This document shows positions 1-9,280 of a DNA stretch of 64,000 nt, in pieces; the first letter of the stretch is position 1, and every line of letters begins with the position of its first letter. The notes beneath the pieces were generated by a model. The model worked only from the letters and a program-made list of their open reading frames with translations. It had not been told where the DNA came from and made no database searches. Made by a program: the position numbers and the translations under genes. Source of the DNA: Yersinia ruckeri ATCC 29473. GTDB lineage: Bacteria; Pseudomonadota; Gammaproteobacteria; Enterobacterales; Enterobacteriaceae. The stretch is from the NCBI RefSeq assembly GCF_000754815.1, contig NZ_KN150747.1, forward strand, positions 2,449,908 through 2,513,907, in the 5' to 3' direction.

Positions 1-605
1 CGGAAAATATTCGTGGTGACTTTCAGTTTTTCCAATAAGGATTTGTAGTAGAGGTTATTGCTGGCAAAGCCTTTCAGGTCAATCGTCCCCTGTGGAGACA
101 AATAGATCTTATTGGCAAAACTGGCCAGATAATATTGCTGTTGATTATAGCTGTCGCCAACGGCAAAAATGGGCTTGCCGCTGTCACGGAATTCCCGTAA
201 CGCTTTACCAATATATTGCAGTGAAGGTTGATCAGCACCGGAAAAATCACTCAATGATAAAACCATGCCACTGATGTTTTTATCGGTTTTTGCCTGACGA
301 ATAGTTTCAACCACATCGAACAGGGAATTTTCCTGTAAACGATTGCTGGATGCGCCCAACAGCTCTCGGGTAAATTGCATCACTTTATTATTTACCGCTG
401 GTGTATCGACCACGATACCGCTCAGGTTGACCAGTAATGCGCCTTTTACCGGTTCCACTGGTTTGCTCTGTACCAGCAGGTAGATACCGACACCGATAGC
501 AATTAAGAAGATCAGGAAAAGATTAAGAATAAACTCTCTAACAAAGTTAAGCAGACGCCAGGTCCACTTGAAAAAACCAGTAATAATTCGCCACAACGTG
601 CGCAT
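1..605 (-). CDS. sppA: Protease IV (signal peptide peptidase), N-terminal part, truncated by window edge
   Basis: Reading the minus strand from an ATG at 605-603 gives an open frame of about 201 residues to the window edge. It has a short basic N-terminus, one membrane segment (about residues 26-45, rich in L, I, F and V), then a periplasmic domain beginning KGALLVNLSGIVVDTP, typical of SppA. In the family this membrane-anchored periplasmic serine protease degrades cleaved signal peptides with a Ser-Lys dyad. The nucleophile lies in the C-terminal half, outside the window, so catalytic competence cannot be judged. A Shine-Dalgarno-like GGAG precedes the start. It is divergent from ydjA, as in E. 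coli. Confidence 0.93.
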   Translation of the reverse strand, partial: MRTLWRIITGFFKWTWRLLNFVREFILNLFLIFLIAIGVGIYLLVQSKPVEPVKGALLVNLSGIVVDTPAVNNKVMQFTRELLGASSNRLQENSLFDVVETIRQAKTDKNISGMVLSLSDFSGADQPSLQYIGKALREFRDSGKPIFAVGDSYNQQQYYLASFANKIYLSPQGTIDLKGFASNNLYYKSLLEKLKVTTNIF

Positions 606-766
606 GTTATCTCCAACAAATTCGAGCAAGTGGGGGTATCCTAATGACCTACAAATAAAAAGTCAGTATTAAATAATCAGACAGTGACGCGTATTGGTCA
701 AGCTGGTAACAAATCCATGATTTATGTTACCGTGCTGAAAATGAAAATCGTTATCAGGAGAAGATA

Positions 767-1318
767 ATGGATGCGTTAGATTTATTACTTAACCGCCGCT
801 CTGCGTCCCGTTTGGCTGCACCTGCGCCAACGGGAAGTGCACTGAAAAACATTATTCATGCTGGTTTGCGGGCACCGGATCACGGGGCGTTACAGCCTTG
901 GCGTTTTGTGCTCATTGAAAATGCCGGGTTGGAGCGTTTCAGCGAATTATTGCAAAAAGCGGTACGACATGATGGTGCCGATGAAACGGTATTGGAAAAA
1001 GCCAAAATGGCACCTTTCCGCGCCCCGTTGATCATTACCGTTATTGCCCATGTAACGGAAAATCCGAAAGTACCCCATTGGGAGCAGGTCGTTTCTGCTG
1101 GTTGTGCGGTGCAGGCGATGCAAATGGCGGCATTGGCACAAGGTTTCAACGGTATCTGGCGCACTGGCTCCTGGACACATCATCCGGTCATTCGTGAAGG
1201 TTTTGCTTGTCGCGAACAGGACGAAATTGTTGGATTCCTTTATCTGGGCACGCCGCAATTAAAAGGATCCGGTAAAGTGACGCCGCCGGATATCGACATC
1301 TTCGTTAGCCACTTTTAA
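767..1318 (+). CDS. ydjA: Nitroreductase family protein YdjA
   Basis: A 183-residue protein with the compact nitroreductase fold expected of YdjA, an FMN-binding oxidoreductase. The N-terminus [16 protein letters not shown] carries the conserved RRS flavin-phosphate contact. Further family landmarks are [12 protein letters not shown] near residues 36-47, [18 protein letters not shown] near 112-129 and a C-terminal GFLYLGTP. The length equals that of E. coli YdjA. An AGGAG lies 5-10 bases before the ATG. It is the first gene of a same-strand run with selD and topB, but about 190 bases and a terminator-like hairpin separate it from selD. The physiological substrate is not known. Confidence 0.9.
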   Translation: MDALDLLLNRRSASRLAAPAPTGSALKNIIHAGLRAPDHGALQPWRFVLIENAGLERFSELLQKAVRHDGADETVLEKAKMAPFRAPLIITVIAHVTENPKVPHWEQVVSAGCAVQAMQMAALAQGFNGIWRTGSWTHHPVIREGFACREQDEIVGFLYLGTPQLKGSGKVTPPDIDIFVSHF

Positions 1319-1330
1319 ACTTTTCTTGAT

Positions 1331-1366
1331 GCAGCTTAGGTCAAAGATTGTGGATAAGCTGCTTTT
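1331..1366 (+). terminator. Possible Rho-independent terminator after ydjA
   Basis: Perfect 8-bp arms GCAGCTTA (1331-1338) and TAAGCTGC (1355-1362) with a 16-base loop, followed by TTTT. The loop is long, so activity is uncertain. It could separate ydjA from selD transcription. Confidence 0.45.
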
Positions 1367-1512
1367 CCGTCTGCTTTGTGAGCAGGCTAACTGCTGAACC
1401 GGCAGTGCGACTTATCAATTCTCTCCGTAAGCGCTACCATAGGTGCTAGGTTCTTTGCCTATCATAATCAGTACTAATTAGTCAGATGATGGTTAACCGA
1501 GGGAAGTGATCG

Positions 1513-2559
1513 ATGACATTGCCAGCAATACGTCTTACCCAATACAGTCATGGTGCCGGATGTGGATGTAAAATCTCCCCGAAAGTGCTGGAAACCATTT
1601 TGCATACTGAGCAACAGAAGTTTCTTGATCCACGGTTGTTGGTCGGCAATGAAACTCGGGATGACGCGGCGGTATACGATATCGGTAATGGTGTCGGTAT
1701 TATCAGTACTACCGACTTTTTTATGCCGATCGTTGACGATCCTTTCGATTTTGGTCGTATCGCTGCCACCAATGCCATCAGCGACGTGTATGCCATGGGA
1801 GGAAAACCCATTATGGCCATTGCCATCCTCGGTTGGCCGATTGACAAACTGGCACCAGAAGTCGCTCGTCGGGTGATTGAAGGTGGGCGTCAGGTGTGCG
1901 AGCAGGCTGGGATTTCGTTAGCCGGAGGGCACTCCATCGATGCGCCAGAACCGATATTCGGCTTGGCTGTCACCGGAGTCGTCAGTACCGAACAGGTGAA
2001 GAAAAACAGTGCGGCGCAGGCAGGTTGTCAACTGTTTCTGACCAAACCGTTGGGGATTGGCGTGCTGACCACGGCGGAGAAGAAAAGTAAGCTGCGACCA
2101 GAACATTATGGTGTTGCTACCGAAACGATGTGCCAGTTGAATAAATCCGGCGCGGATTTCGCCCATATCCAGGGCGTGACTGCGATGACGGATGTGACGG
2201 GGTTTGGTCTGTTGGGGCACCTGAGCGAGATTTGTCAGGGTTCCGGCGTACAGGCAACGTTACATTTCTCCGCCATTCCTAAACTGCCCGCAGTGGAAGA
2301 GTATATTGCCGAAGGCTGCGTACCGGGCGGTACTCAGCGCAACTTTGACAGCTACGGACATCTGATTGGAGAACTGTCTGATTTACAAAGAAAACTATTA
2401 TGCGATCCTCAAACCTCCGGTGGTTTACTGCTCGCGGTATTACCGGATTCAGTGGATGAAGTTCAGGGCATTGCCGAACGTCACGGCATGCAGCTTAGCT
2501 CCATAGGTGAGTTGACGGCGGCCTGCGCCGATCGCGCATTAATCGAGATTGTAGAATGA
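1513..2559 (+). CDS. selD: Selenide, water dikinase (selenophosphate synthetase)
   Basis: SelD makes monoselenophosphate from selenide and ATP, the selenium donor for selenocysteine-tRNA and 2-selenouridine. The 348-residue protein is full length. The glycine-rich N-terminus HGAGCGCK places the catalytic Cys at 17 and Lys at 20, as in E. coli; Cys is encoded here, not selenocysteine. Metal/ATP-binding segments are visible: [10 protein letters not shown] (about 47-56), [17 protein letters not shown] and LAGGHSID, followed by [10 protein letters not shown] and the [10 protein letters not shown] motif near the C-terminus. The start is the ATG preceded by GGGAAG. topB follows after 46 bases, the same order as in E. 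coli. Confidence 0.97.
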   Translation: MTLPAIRLTQYSHGAGCGCKISPKVLETILHTEQQKFLDPRLLVGNETRDDAAVYDIGNGVGIISTTDFFMPIVDDPFDFGRIAATNAISDVYAMGGKPIMAIAILGWPIDKLAPEVARRVIEGGRQVCEQAGISLAGGHSIDAPEPIFGLAVTGVVSTEQVKKNSAAQAGCQLFLTKPLGIGVLTTAEKKSKLRPEHYGVATETMCQLNKSGADFAHIQGVTAMTDVTGFGLLGHLSEICQGSGVQATLHFSAIPKLPAVEEYIAEGCVPGGTQRNFDSYGHLIGELSDLQRKLLCDPQTSGGLLLAVLPDSVDEVQGIAERHGMQLSSIGELTAACADRALIEIVE

Positions 2560-2605
2560 TTTTTTCTTTGTTACCGATGTTACCGACGTTTTTTCAGGGC
2601 CAATA

Positions 2606-4525
2606 ATGCAACTGTTTATTGCCGAAAAACCTAGCCTGGCTCGCGCTATTGCCGATATTCTGCCGAAACCTCATAAACGCGGCGATGGCTTTATTGCCTG
2701 TGGTCACGAGTATGTTGTCACTTGGTGTGTCGGGCATTTGCTAGAACAGGCGCAGCCCGATGCTTATGACAACCGCTATGCCCGCTGGTCTTTGGCTGAC
2801 TTACCCATTATTCCTGAAAAATGGCAGCTAAAACCCCGACCATCGGTTAGCAAGCAGCTAAATGTGATTAAACAGTTGTTGCAGCAGGCGGATAGCGTTA
2901 TTCATGCGGGTGACCCGGATCGAGAAGGGCAATTGCTGGTGGACGAAGTCCTGGATTATTTGGCACTGGCTCCGGAGAAACGTCAACATGTCCGCCGTTG
3001 TCTAATCAATGACTTAAATCCCCAGGCCGTGGAACGCGCAGTTGCGCGGCTGCGAGACAACAAAGAGTTTATCCCACTTTGCGTGTCGGCTTTAGCCCGA
3101 TCTAGAGCAGATTGGCTTTATGGCATCAATATGACTCGAGCCTATACCATTCTGGGACGAAATGCAGGATATGACGGTGTACTCTCCGTTGGCCGGGTTC
3201 AAACTCCGGTTTTGGGGCTGGTGGTGCGGCGGGATGAAGAAATTGAAGACTTCGTACCAAAGGATTTCTTCGAAGTAAAAGCACATATTGTTACTCCACT
3301 GGAAGAGCGTTTTATCGCGCTTTGGCAGCCTAGTGATTCCTGCGAATCCTATCAGGATGAAGAAGGGCGCTTATTGCATCGTCCGTTGGCTGAGCATGTG
3401 GTTAAGCGGATTACTGGCCAGCCGGCTCAGGTCACCTCCTATAATGATAAACGGGAATCAGAAACCGCACCGCTGCCTTTTTCATTGTCAACGCTGCAAA
3501 TCGAAGCGGCCAAACGTTTTGGCCTCAGCGCGCAACAAGTGCTGGATGTGTGTCAGCGATTATATGAAACCCATAAATTAATTACCTATCCTCGTTCCGA
3601 TAGTCGTTATCTGCCAGAGGAGCATTTTGCTGGGCGCCATACGGTATTGAATGCGATTGCTACTCACTTACCCGACTTACAACCGCCCACGGTGATGGAT
3701 AGCGATCGACGAAATCGTTGCTGGGATGATAAAAAAGTGGATGCCCATCACGCCATCATTCCCACTGCACGATCGAGTAAAGTCAATCTGACGCAAGATG
3801 AAGCCAAAATTTACACCTTGGTGGCGACACAATATCTCATGCAATTCTGCCCAGATGCCCAATTCCGCAAGTGTGTGATCGAACTGGACATTGCGGGTGG
3901 AAAATTCATTGCCAAAGCACGTTTCCTGGCTGAGGCAGGTTGGCGAACCCTGCTAGGCAGCAAAGAAAGGGATGAAGAGAATGAAGGCTCTCCACTGCCG
4001 GTCGTCGCAGAAGGTGACGAATTACTGTGCGAAAAAGGTGAAGTAGTGGAGCGGCAAACTCAGCCGCCACGGCCATTTACCGATGCCAGTTTATTATCGG
4101 CAATGACGGGCATTGCACGTTTCGTACAAGATAAAGAACTGAAAAAAGTATTACGTGCCACGGACGGATTAGGTACCGAGGCTACGCGCGCCGGTATTAT
4201 TGAGTTATTGTTCAAAAGGACATTTTTGTTCAAAAAAGGCCGCTATATTCATGCCACCCCAGCGGGACGTGCATTAATTCATGCTTTGCCGGATATTGCT
4301 GCTCGCCCTGATATGACGGCGCACTGGGAGTCAACGCTGACCCAAATCAGCGAAAAAAACTGCCGCTATCAGGATTTTATGCAGCCGCTAGTCTCAACGC
4401 TACAAAACTTAATCAGTCAGGCGAAACAGAATCGTATCCCGCAAGCGTTTCGCGGTTTACCTGCGACGCCAACCATACCGGCTAAAAAACGTAAAAAAGC
4501 CAGCGTAAAATCCAAGGAGAGTTAA
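2606..4525 (+). CDS. topB: DNA topoisomerase III
   Basis: Type IA topoisomerase that decatenates and relaxes negatively supercoiled DNA through a transient 5'-phosphotyrosine. The 639-residue protein begins with a Toprim domain: IAEKPSLAR with the catalytic Glu at residue 7, and the acidic cluster GDPDREGQ at 102-109. Tyr328 in [11 protein letters not shown] matches the E. coli Topo III catalytic Tyr328. [10 protein letters not shown] lies near 194-203. The C-terminus is Lys-rich ([11 protein letters not shown]), a DNA-binding tail. It is slightly shorter than E. coli TopB, mainly in the tail. The stop codon is two bases before the ynjH start, so the two are probably cotranscribed. Confidence 0.97.
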   Translation: MQLFIAEKPSLARAIADILPKPHKRGDGFIACGHEYVVTWCVGHLLEQAQPDAYDNRYARWSLADLPIIPEKWQLKPRPSVSKQLNVIKQLLQQADSVIHAGDPDREGQLLVDEVLDYLALAPEKRQHVRRCLINDLNPQAVERAVARLRDNKEFIPLCVSALARSRADWLYGINMTRAYTILGRNAGYDGVLSVGRVQTPVLGLVVRRDEEIEDFVPKDFFEVKAHIVTPLEERFIALWQPSDSCESYQDEEGRLLHRPLAEHVVKRITGQPAQVTSYNDKRESETAPLPFSLSTLQIEAAKRFGLSAQQVLDVCQRLYETHKLITYPRSDSRYLPEEHFAGRHTVLNAIATHLPDLQPPTVMDSDRRNRCWDDKKVDAHHAIIPTARSSKVNLTQDEAKIYTLVATQYLMQFCPDAQFRKCVIELDIAGGKFIAKARFLAEAGWRTLLGSKERDEENEGSPLPVVAEGDELLCEKGEVVERQTQPPRPFTDASLLSAMTGIARFVQDKELKKVLRATDGLGTEATRAGIIELLFKRTFLFKKGRYIHATPAGRALIHALPDIAARPDMTAHWESTLTQISEKNCRYQDFMQPLVSTLQNLISQAKQNRIPQAFRGLPATPTIPAKKRKKASVKSKES

Positions 4526-4527
4526 TT

Positions 4528-4830
4528 ATGAAAAAAAGTATCTTGCTGGGTTGTGTCGTGCTGGCGGGGTTATTCAGCAGTGTGGTATCGGCAAACCGCC
4601 TAACGACGGGTGGCAATATTGATGTAGTCGTACCATTACCACCAGAGGTTTGGAATAATGCTGGGACGCGTGGAACAAATAATAATAACTGTAGCCGTTG
4701 TTGCATTTATCAGAATCAGAATTACTCTGAGGGGGCGATAGTACGCGTTGAAGGTGAGATTTTACAATGTGTCCGTGATCCTAATGTGGTCGGAACAAAT
4801 CCGCTGATTTGGAAACGTCTGACGCGTTAG
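4528..4830 (+). CDS. ynjH: Small secreted DUF1496 family protein, YnjH-like
   Basis: A 100-residue protein with a cleavable signal peptide (MKKSILLGCVVLAGLFSSVVSA, cleavage expected near 22), so probably periplasmic. The mature part carries the DUF1496 signature: a CSRCCIYQNQNYSEGA core, IVRVEGEILQC and NPLIWKRL. The clustered Cys residues suggest disulfides or metal binding; function is unknown. It starts 2 bases after the topB stop with its Shine-Dalgarno (AAGGAGAG) inside the topB end, implying translational coupling. Its last 50 bases overlap the 3' end of convergent nudG. The symbol rests on recognition of the motif and the E. coli gene neighbourhood (topB, nudG). Confidence 0.75.
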   Translation: MKKSILLGCVVLAGLFSSVVSANRLTTGGNIDVVVPLPPEVWNNAGTRGTNNNNCSRCCIYQNQNYSEGAIVRVEGEILQCVRDPNVVGTNPLIWKRLTR

Positions 4831-5230
4831 TGGACAGTTTTGCCTGCTGAGTAATAAAGGCCTCCAATAACGGAATATCTGCTGGAGCCAATGGATAATG
4901 CCGCGCCTGTTCCGGGGTGACCCAAATAATAGCCGAGTGACACTGTATTTGCGGTTCACCACGGAATTCTGCTACGTGCCAGGCATGTAAATAAATTCTG
5001 CGTGACGGTAAGTCACTTTGCTGGCTGGCAATATAATGACCAATATCTGCCTCGATCATCAGTTCTTCGGCCAATTCTCGTCGAAGCGCCTGTGGTTGAC
5101 TTTCTCCCACGTCAACTTTTCCTCCAGGAAACTCCCATAGACCTGCTTGATCGCTGTTCTCACCTCGCTGAGCCAACAGAATTTTATCTTGGCGTTGAAT
5201 AATCGCGGCGACAACATCGATGATCTTCAT
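4781..5230 (-). CDS. nudG: Nudix hydrolase, CTP/dCTP pyrophosphohydrolase NudG
   Basis: NudG hydrolyses pyrimidine nucleoside triphosphates, with preference for oxidised or methylated dCTP in E. coli. The 149-residue protein starts MKIIDVVAAIIQRQDK and contains the Nudix box GGKVDVGESQ...RRELAEEL (about 36-57), with the metal-binding Glu residues of REL-EE intact. The usual Gly just after the EE pair (EELGI) is Met here (EELMI), a deviation at a position that usually shapes the loop. YPLAPADIPLLEAF near the C-terminus is typical of NudG. Its end runs 50 bases into convergent ynjH, giving a C-terminus about 14 residues longer than E. coli NudG. Confidence 0.88.
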   Translation of the reverse strand: MKIIDVVAAIIQRQDKILLAQRGENSDQAGLWEFPGGKVDVGESQPQALRRELAEELMIEADIGHYIASQQSDLPSRRIYLHAWHVAEFRGEPQIQCHSAIIWVTPEQARHYPLAPADIPLLEAFITQQAKLSTNASDVSKSADLFRPH

Positions 5231-5352
5231 GGAGAGAGGGGTATCCGATTAAAATAATAATAGTCCGCGTTGCCACGGATATGAGGTTAATGGCAAAGTG
5301 CTCGCAGCGGTGAAAACAGGCAGATCGTCAAGTCGTTGTTAATCCGCTTTTG

Positions 5353-5390
5353 TAGACGTCCCTCGCCATCCCTGGCGTGGACGTTTAGAC
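5353..5390. repeat. Imperfect palindrome in the nudG-xthA gap
   Basis: The gap between nudG and xthA holds no gene. It contains an imperfect palindrome with arms ACGTCCCTCGCCA (5356-5368) and TGGCGTGGACGT (5373-5384), flanked by TAGAC on each side. Its GC-rich, palindromic, intergenic character resembles the dispersed repeats of Yersinia genomes, but I could not assign it to a named family. Confidence 0.4.
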
Positions 5391-5459
5391 TCTTCTGCTT
5401 ATCTTCCCCACCAGAGAGCGCAGGGCCGAAGTTTGTCAACAGTCTGAGCCCGTGCTGTT

Positions 5460-6266
5460 TTACAGCGAGAACTCCGACCACACCGGCGCATGATCCGATG
5501 GTTTTTCCATACTGCGAATATCGTAATCAATACCGGTTGCAATACAACGTTCAGCCAAAGGCTTGCTTGCCATCAATACATCAATACGCAGGCCACGGTT
5601 TTCATCAAAACCGCGGGAACGGTAATCGAACCAGGAATAACGATCTTCACAATCAGGATTCGCGGCGCGGAACGTATCCACCAATCCCCAGTTTTGTAGG
5701 CGTTCCAGCCATTCGCGCTCTTCTGGCAAGAACGAACATTTACCGGTGCGCAACCAACGTTTACGATTATCTTCACCGATACCAATATCACGATCCGTTG
5801 GGCTGATATTAATATCACCCATAATTAAAACCTGCGCTTCTGGGGTTAATTCCTGTGCCAGATAGTTTTGCAGATCCTGATAGAAACGGGCTTTAGCGGG
5901 AAATTTGGTCGGATGGTCGCGACTTTCCCCCTGAGGGAAATAACCGTTAATTACGGTTAATGTCCCTTGTGGTGTGGCTAGATCAGCCATGATGATTCTG
6001 CGCTGTGCATCCTCTTCATCGGTTGGAAAACCGCGACGAACGGCCAGAGGCTTTTGTTTTGTCAGTAAAGCAACGCCATAATGGCCTTTTTGCCCGTGAT
6101 AGAACACGTGGTAACCATGCTGACTGACTTCTTCGAGAGGGAACATATCATCGTGAACTTTAGTCTCTTGTAACCCAATGACATCGGGTTGGTGTTGTTC
6201 GATGATCGCCGCTAATTGGTGAGGACGGGCTCGTAGCCCATTGATATTAAAAGAGACAAATTTCAT
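5460..6266 (-). CDS. xthA: Exodeoxyribonuclease III (AP endonuclease)
   Basis: Major AP endonuclease and 3'-5' exonuclease of base-excision repair. The 268-residue protein has the same length as E. coli ExoIII, and every catalytic position can be placed: Glu34 (GLQETK), Tyr109 (NGYFPQG), Asp151 and Asn153 (MGDINISP), Asp229 (RIDV) and Asp258-His259 (SDHAPVW). It begins [15 protein letters not shown]. The gene is monocistronic: a 229-base gap separates it from nudG, and an accessory AT-rich stretch lies upstream. Confidence 0.98.
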   Translation of the reverse strand: MKFVSFNINGLRARPHQLAAIIEQHQPDVIGLQETKVHDDMFPLEEVSQHGYHVFYHGQKGHYGVALLTKQKPLAVRRGFPTDEEDAQRRIIMADLATPQGTLTVINGYFPQGESRDHPTKFPAKARFYQDLQNYLAQELTPEAQVLIMGDINISPTDRDIGIGEDNRKRWLRTGKCSFLPEEREWLERLQNWGLVDTFRAANPDCEDRYSWFDYRSRGFDENRGLRIDVLMASKPLAERCIATGIDYDIRSMEKPSDHAPVWSEFSL

Positions 6267-6361
6267 AACCAGCGTCGTTTCCTGATAAAAATGTGGATGA
6301 ATAGTAGCAGATATTCAACAAAAATGTAATGACAGTGGGACGTGTTAAAGTGGGGGATCAT

Positions 6362-6388
6362 ACGTCTAATGGCTAAAAAATTAGACGT
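6362..6388. repeat. Perfect inverted repeat between the lysozyme-like gene and xthA
   Basis: ACGTCTAAT (6362-6370) and ATTAGACGT (6380-6388) form a 9-bp stem with a 9-base loop. It lies about 30 bases beyond the 3' end of the minus-strand lysozyme-like gene, where a terminator would be, but the minus strand has only weak T enrichment after it. It could be a terminator or an operator. Confidence 0.4.
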
Positions 6389-6416
6389 GTTCAATACGAC
6401 TTAATACTGCTCCGTT

Positions 6417-6893
6417 TTATGCTTCTTTCGTCATAAACAACTTCATTTCTTTCTCTCGCCGCTTGACTAAACTAGGGGAACGTATTGACCCCATGTAGAT
6501 CCAATATGAAAACTCATCTGCTGCATCAACGAAATTACCTTTATTTATATTTATTAACATATTAGAAGGTTGACCCGATTTCAAATATTGGAAACCACTT
6601 TTTACACCGGGATGACCTACTCCTACATTGAATAAAAATGAAACAAGCGCATCGAATTGATTTTGATTTAAGGGTACTGCAACGATATTATTCAGACATT
6701 CTTCACATATCATAATATCGGACTGTAACAATGACATTGCGGTCAGTTCTTCAATTTTTTGTCCTTGAATAACATTATCTGAATGGCTATAGCCAATATT
6801 CCAGATTCCATTGCTATCCTGATAAGACTCTAGACTAAGGGATTCGAACGACATGATAAGTTCAAAACCAGTTTCAGATATCATCCTATACAT
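6417..6893 (-). CDS. Lysozyme-like protein, GH24 (phage endolysin) family, altered active site
   Basis: A 158-residue protein (ATG 6893; a GTG two codons upstream is possible) resembling T4/P22-type lysozymes. The N-terminal block aligns with the GH24 catalytic region: FES supplies the Glu, YQDS supplies the Asp nine residues later, and WNIGYSHS corresponds to the usual WTIGYGHT. The catalytic Thr, six residues after the Asp, is therefore Asn. The C-terminal LVKRREKEMKLF matches the family ending, so the gene is not truncated. There is no signal peptide, and no holin or spanin gene lies alongside. It may be a phage-derived lysozyme with reduced or changed activity. Codon use is AT-rich compared with xthA, suggesting acquisition. 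Confidence 0.7.
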   Translation of the reverse strand: MYRMISETGFELIMSFESLSLESYQDSNGIWNIGYSHSDNVIQGQKIEELTAMSLLQSDIMICEECLNNIVAVPLNQNQFDALVSFLFNVGVGHPGVKSGFQYLKSGQPSNMLININKGNFVDAADEFSYWIYMGSIRSPSLVKRREKEMKLFMTKEA

Positions 6894-6899
6894 CTTCAC

Positions 6900-7667
6900 C
6901 TGCCCATTGATATACGATTAACGTTATTTTACGAGAGATAACAAGGCCATTCTTCTTGTAATGACCTGTTCCACCCTATGCTATATTTATTTTATAATGT
7001 TCGCCTTGAATTTATTACACTGATGCTAATAGGTCATTTGTGACTAGGTGACTTTATATGTAATGAGTAAAATAGGCAAATATAAACCTGTTAATTTTTA
7101 TTGTGACAACTTAGTTGATTTTTATTCAATTCGTCTTTCTTATTCTCTTTCTTTTTTTACTATTAATTACCATAATTTTAAAAAAATAAGCAAAAATTAT
7201 TTATTATGTGCCTATGCTCTATACCATTATTTTATTTTTTTGCGTAAATACCATTGTAAAGTGGCATTTCATCATTTTTTATTCGATGAGTTGGCATTTT
7301 TTCAGTAAGACTCGATACCAATCAACTAAGTTTTATCAGTGATGATATAAAAAATAATGGGCTATGGTCATGGTATTAATAATTGTTTTTTGTTAAAAAA
7401 TATAGAGTATTGGGAATATGTATGATTTAAATCTATTCATGCTTTACTTATGATTCATGCTGCGGAAATTATATTTTTAATGTTTCTATGGAGCGTTAGT
7501 TGTGAATTTTTATTGTTGCTGCTTTTAATTTAATCTTAATATATATAGTTGTTATATAAGGAATTAATGCAAATATCCTATCGAGCCACAGGATGCCAAA
7601 GATTGGTTTTTTCTAACTTACCGGCTGCGATCGTATTTTCAATGGAAAAATTAAGGGGTAGTGAACT
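6900..7667. other. AT-rich gap between the lysozyme-like gene and the LysR gene
   Basis: About 770 bases, strongly AT-rich, with homopolymer T/A runs. The only longer open frame (7048-7308, plus strand) encodes a Phe/Tyr-rich, low-complexity peptide and is not convincing. The stretch presumably contains the divergent promoters of the two flanking genes. The composition suggests an H-NS-silenced acquired segment (inference). Confidence 0.6.
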
Positions 7668-8528
7668 ATGTTTTTATCACGAAAGTTAGAGGCATTTATG
7701 GCCGTTGTTGAGTATGGTTCATTAAGTAAGGCTGCCAGAGTCATGAATCGAACCACTCCCCCGGTAGCTAAATCAATTAAAGATTTTGAAAGTATTATAG
7801 GTAAGAAACTTTTCAAGAGAGAGAAGTTTGGCATGAGTTTAACTCATGATGGTGAAATCCTGTATAACGACCTTAAAAATCTGCACCAACAAGATAAAGA
7901 TATTACCAATAAACATTTAACGGGTCATGTTTCAAATGCTGTAAATATATATTATGATTGGGGTAAAGTTGATAGCTTAACGAAAATATGGGAAGCGGCA
8001 GAAAAAAATAATATCCATGCAAGTATTATAAGGTTTAACCATGAAACGGTTGATGATATATCAGATTTTGACGGGAATACGCTAATCATCTCATCCGAAA
8101 AAATACTTTGCGATAGATTTTCATTAATAAAAGAAGTGTGTGATGCAACATTTGGTATCTACGCCAGAAAAGAAATAATAAATACAAGTTCAGATATTAT
8201 TAATCTTCTTCATAGTAATATATGGTTGTGTAACCCCGTATTGTATAAAAGTGATTTTATAAAGTCATTAGAAGAAGAAGTAAAAAAGTACGTTGGTAAA
8301 GTCAGTGTTAGACAGGTTGATGATTTTAATTGCTGTCTGAAATTTATTAACTCAGGGAGATATGTATGTATCACCGACTCTATCATCGATGGATTTAACA
8401 CATCCGATAAATTAGATTTTGTTAATTTAAAAGATCAGTTTGGCGATAATAAATTTTATTTCTATAAATCCAGATCTCACTCTAGTGTTTTAAACGGATT
8501 GATAGATTTTGTTAACACAATAAATTAA
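7668..8528 (+). CDS. LysR-type transcriptional regulator, divergent effector domain
   Basis: A 286-residue protein whose first 60 residues form a LysR winged helix-turn-helix: KLEAFMAVVEYGSLSKAARV, then KSIKDFESIIGKKLFKR. The remaining 220 residues fit the length of a periplasmic-binding-protein-like effector domain but show no familiar signature and are rich in Asn, Ile and Lys. An AGGGG lies about 12 bases before the ATG. LysR regulators often control a divergent neighbour; here that would be the lysozyme-like gene 770 bases away, an unusually long gap, so the target is uncertain. The AT-rich codon use marks it as probably horizontally acquired. Confidence 0.75.
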   Translation: MFLSRKLEAFMAVVEYGSLSKAARVMNRTTPPVAKSIKDFESIIGKKLFKREKFGMSLTHDGEILYNDLKNLHQQDKDITNKHLTGHVSNAVNIYYDWGKVDSLTKIWEAAEKNNIHASIIRFNHETVDDISDFDGNTLIISSEKILCDRFSLIKEVCDATFGIYARKEIINTSSDIINLLHSNIWLCNPVLYKSDFIKSLEEEVKKYVGKVSVRQVDDFNCCLKFINSGRYVCITDSIIDGFNTSDKLDFVNLKDQFGDNKFYFYKSRSHSSVLNGLIDFVNTIN

Positions 8529-8852
8529 TGATACTAGCCTAACTGGAAGAAATTGAAAAAATATGTATTAACACCTTTAATACAACTCCTCGCAGGGGGA
8601 GTTTCTTATAAGATGCTAGATAAAGAGAAAAATTATTCTGACAGCTGAAGCACTTCTGAAGCTTTACTTTTATTCGCCTTGCATGACAACCGTAAATGGC
8701 ATAACCATTGGCGATTGACTTGTCTATAACCGAAAACGTTTTTTTAATCTGCCTATTAGGACTAACAATAAGGGAATCGTGAGAATGGGTAAAGTTTGGG
8801 ATTGGTATGAGTTTATGAGAATGGGCGGGGTAATGATTTATTGAGATAACAA

Positions 8853-8885
8853 GAGTCTTAGGAAAGATGGTGGTGGGGGAAGGAT
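8853..8885. repeat. Direct-repeat copy of the tRNA-Tyr 3' end, distal copy
   Basis: These 33 bases are identical to 9022-9054, offset by exactly 169 bases. The repeat comprises the last 18 bases of tRNA-Tyr (including CCA) plus 15 downstream bases, and similarity continues more weakly about 20 bases beyond. In E. coli the tyrT locus carries downstream repeats, each starting with the tRNA 3' terminal bases (rtT repeats); this looks like the counterpart. Confidence 0.75.
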
Positions 8886-8952
8886 AATTCGTCACTGCGT
8901 TCCTCACCCTGCGGGCCAACGCGCTGCGTTGTTGTCTCGCTGCGCTCGGCGC

Positions 8953-8970
8953 GAACCTTGCCGAAGGTTC
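8953..8970. repeat. Hairpin inside the tRNA-Tyr downstream repeat unit
   Basis: GAACCTT (8953-8959) and AAGGTTC (8964-8970) form a perfect 7-bp stem with a GCCG loop, in a GC-rich part of the repeat unit downstream of tRNA-Tyr. It may act in processing or termination of the tRNA transcript. The rest of the 8529-9036 gap holds no convincing gene. Confidence 0.4.
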
Positions 8971-9036
8971 TCACCTTCCCCTATGGTTACAGATGGGATA
9001 ATGACTTATTGAAATTATTTGGAGTCTTAGGAAAGA

Positions 9037-9121
<85 letters not shown>

Positions 9122-9280
9122 ACTGGCCTAACTGCTTAGAGACGGCGTCTCGGTAAGCGGGGCGCATCATATCAAATGAAACGCCACTGTAAAGACTTGA
9201 TCTGAAAAAAAAGATTTGTTTGTCGTTTTTTTGCTCGCAGAGGTGTTTCTTCAAACAAAAAATAACGATTTATTGAGCAG

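Noticed and set aside
5336-5806. Plus-strand ORF across the nudG-xthA gap
   Set aside because: It runs antisense through the well-conserved xthA gene and is a shadow.
7048-7308. 86-codon plus-strand ORF in the AT-rich gap before the LysR gene
   Set aside because: The product is dominated by Phe, Tyr, Lys and Asn, as expected from AT-rich non-coding DNA, and no ribosome site or family motif is seen.
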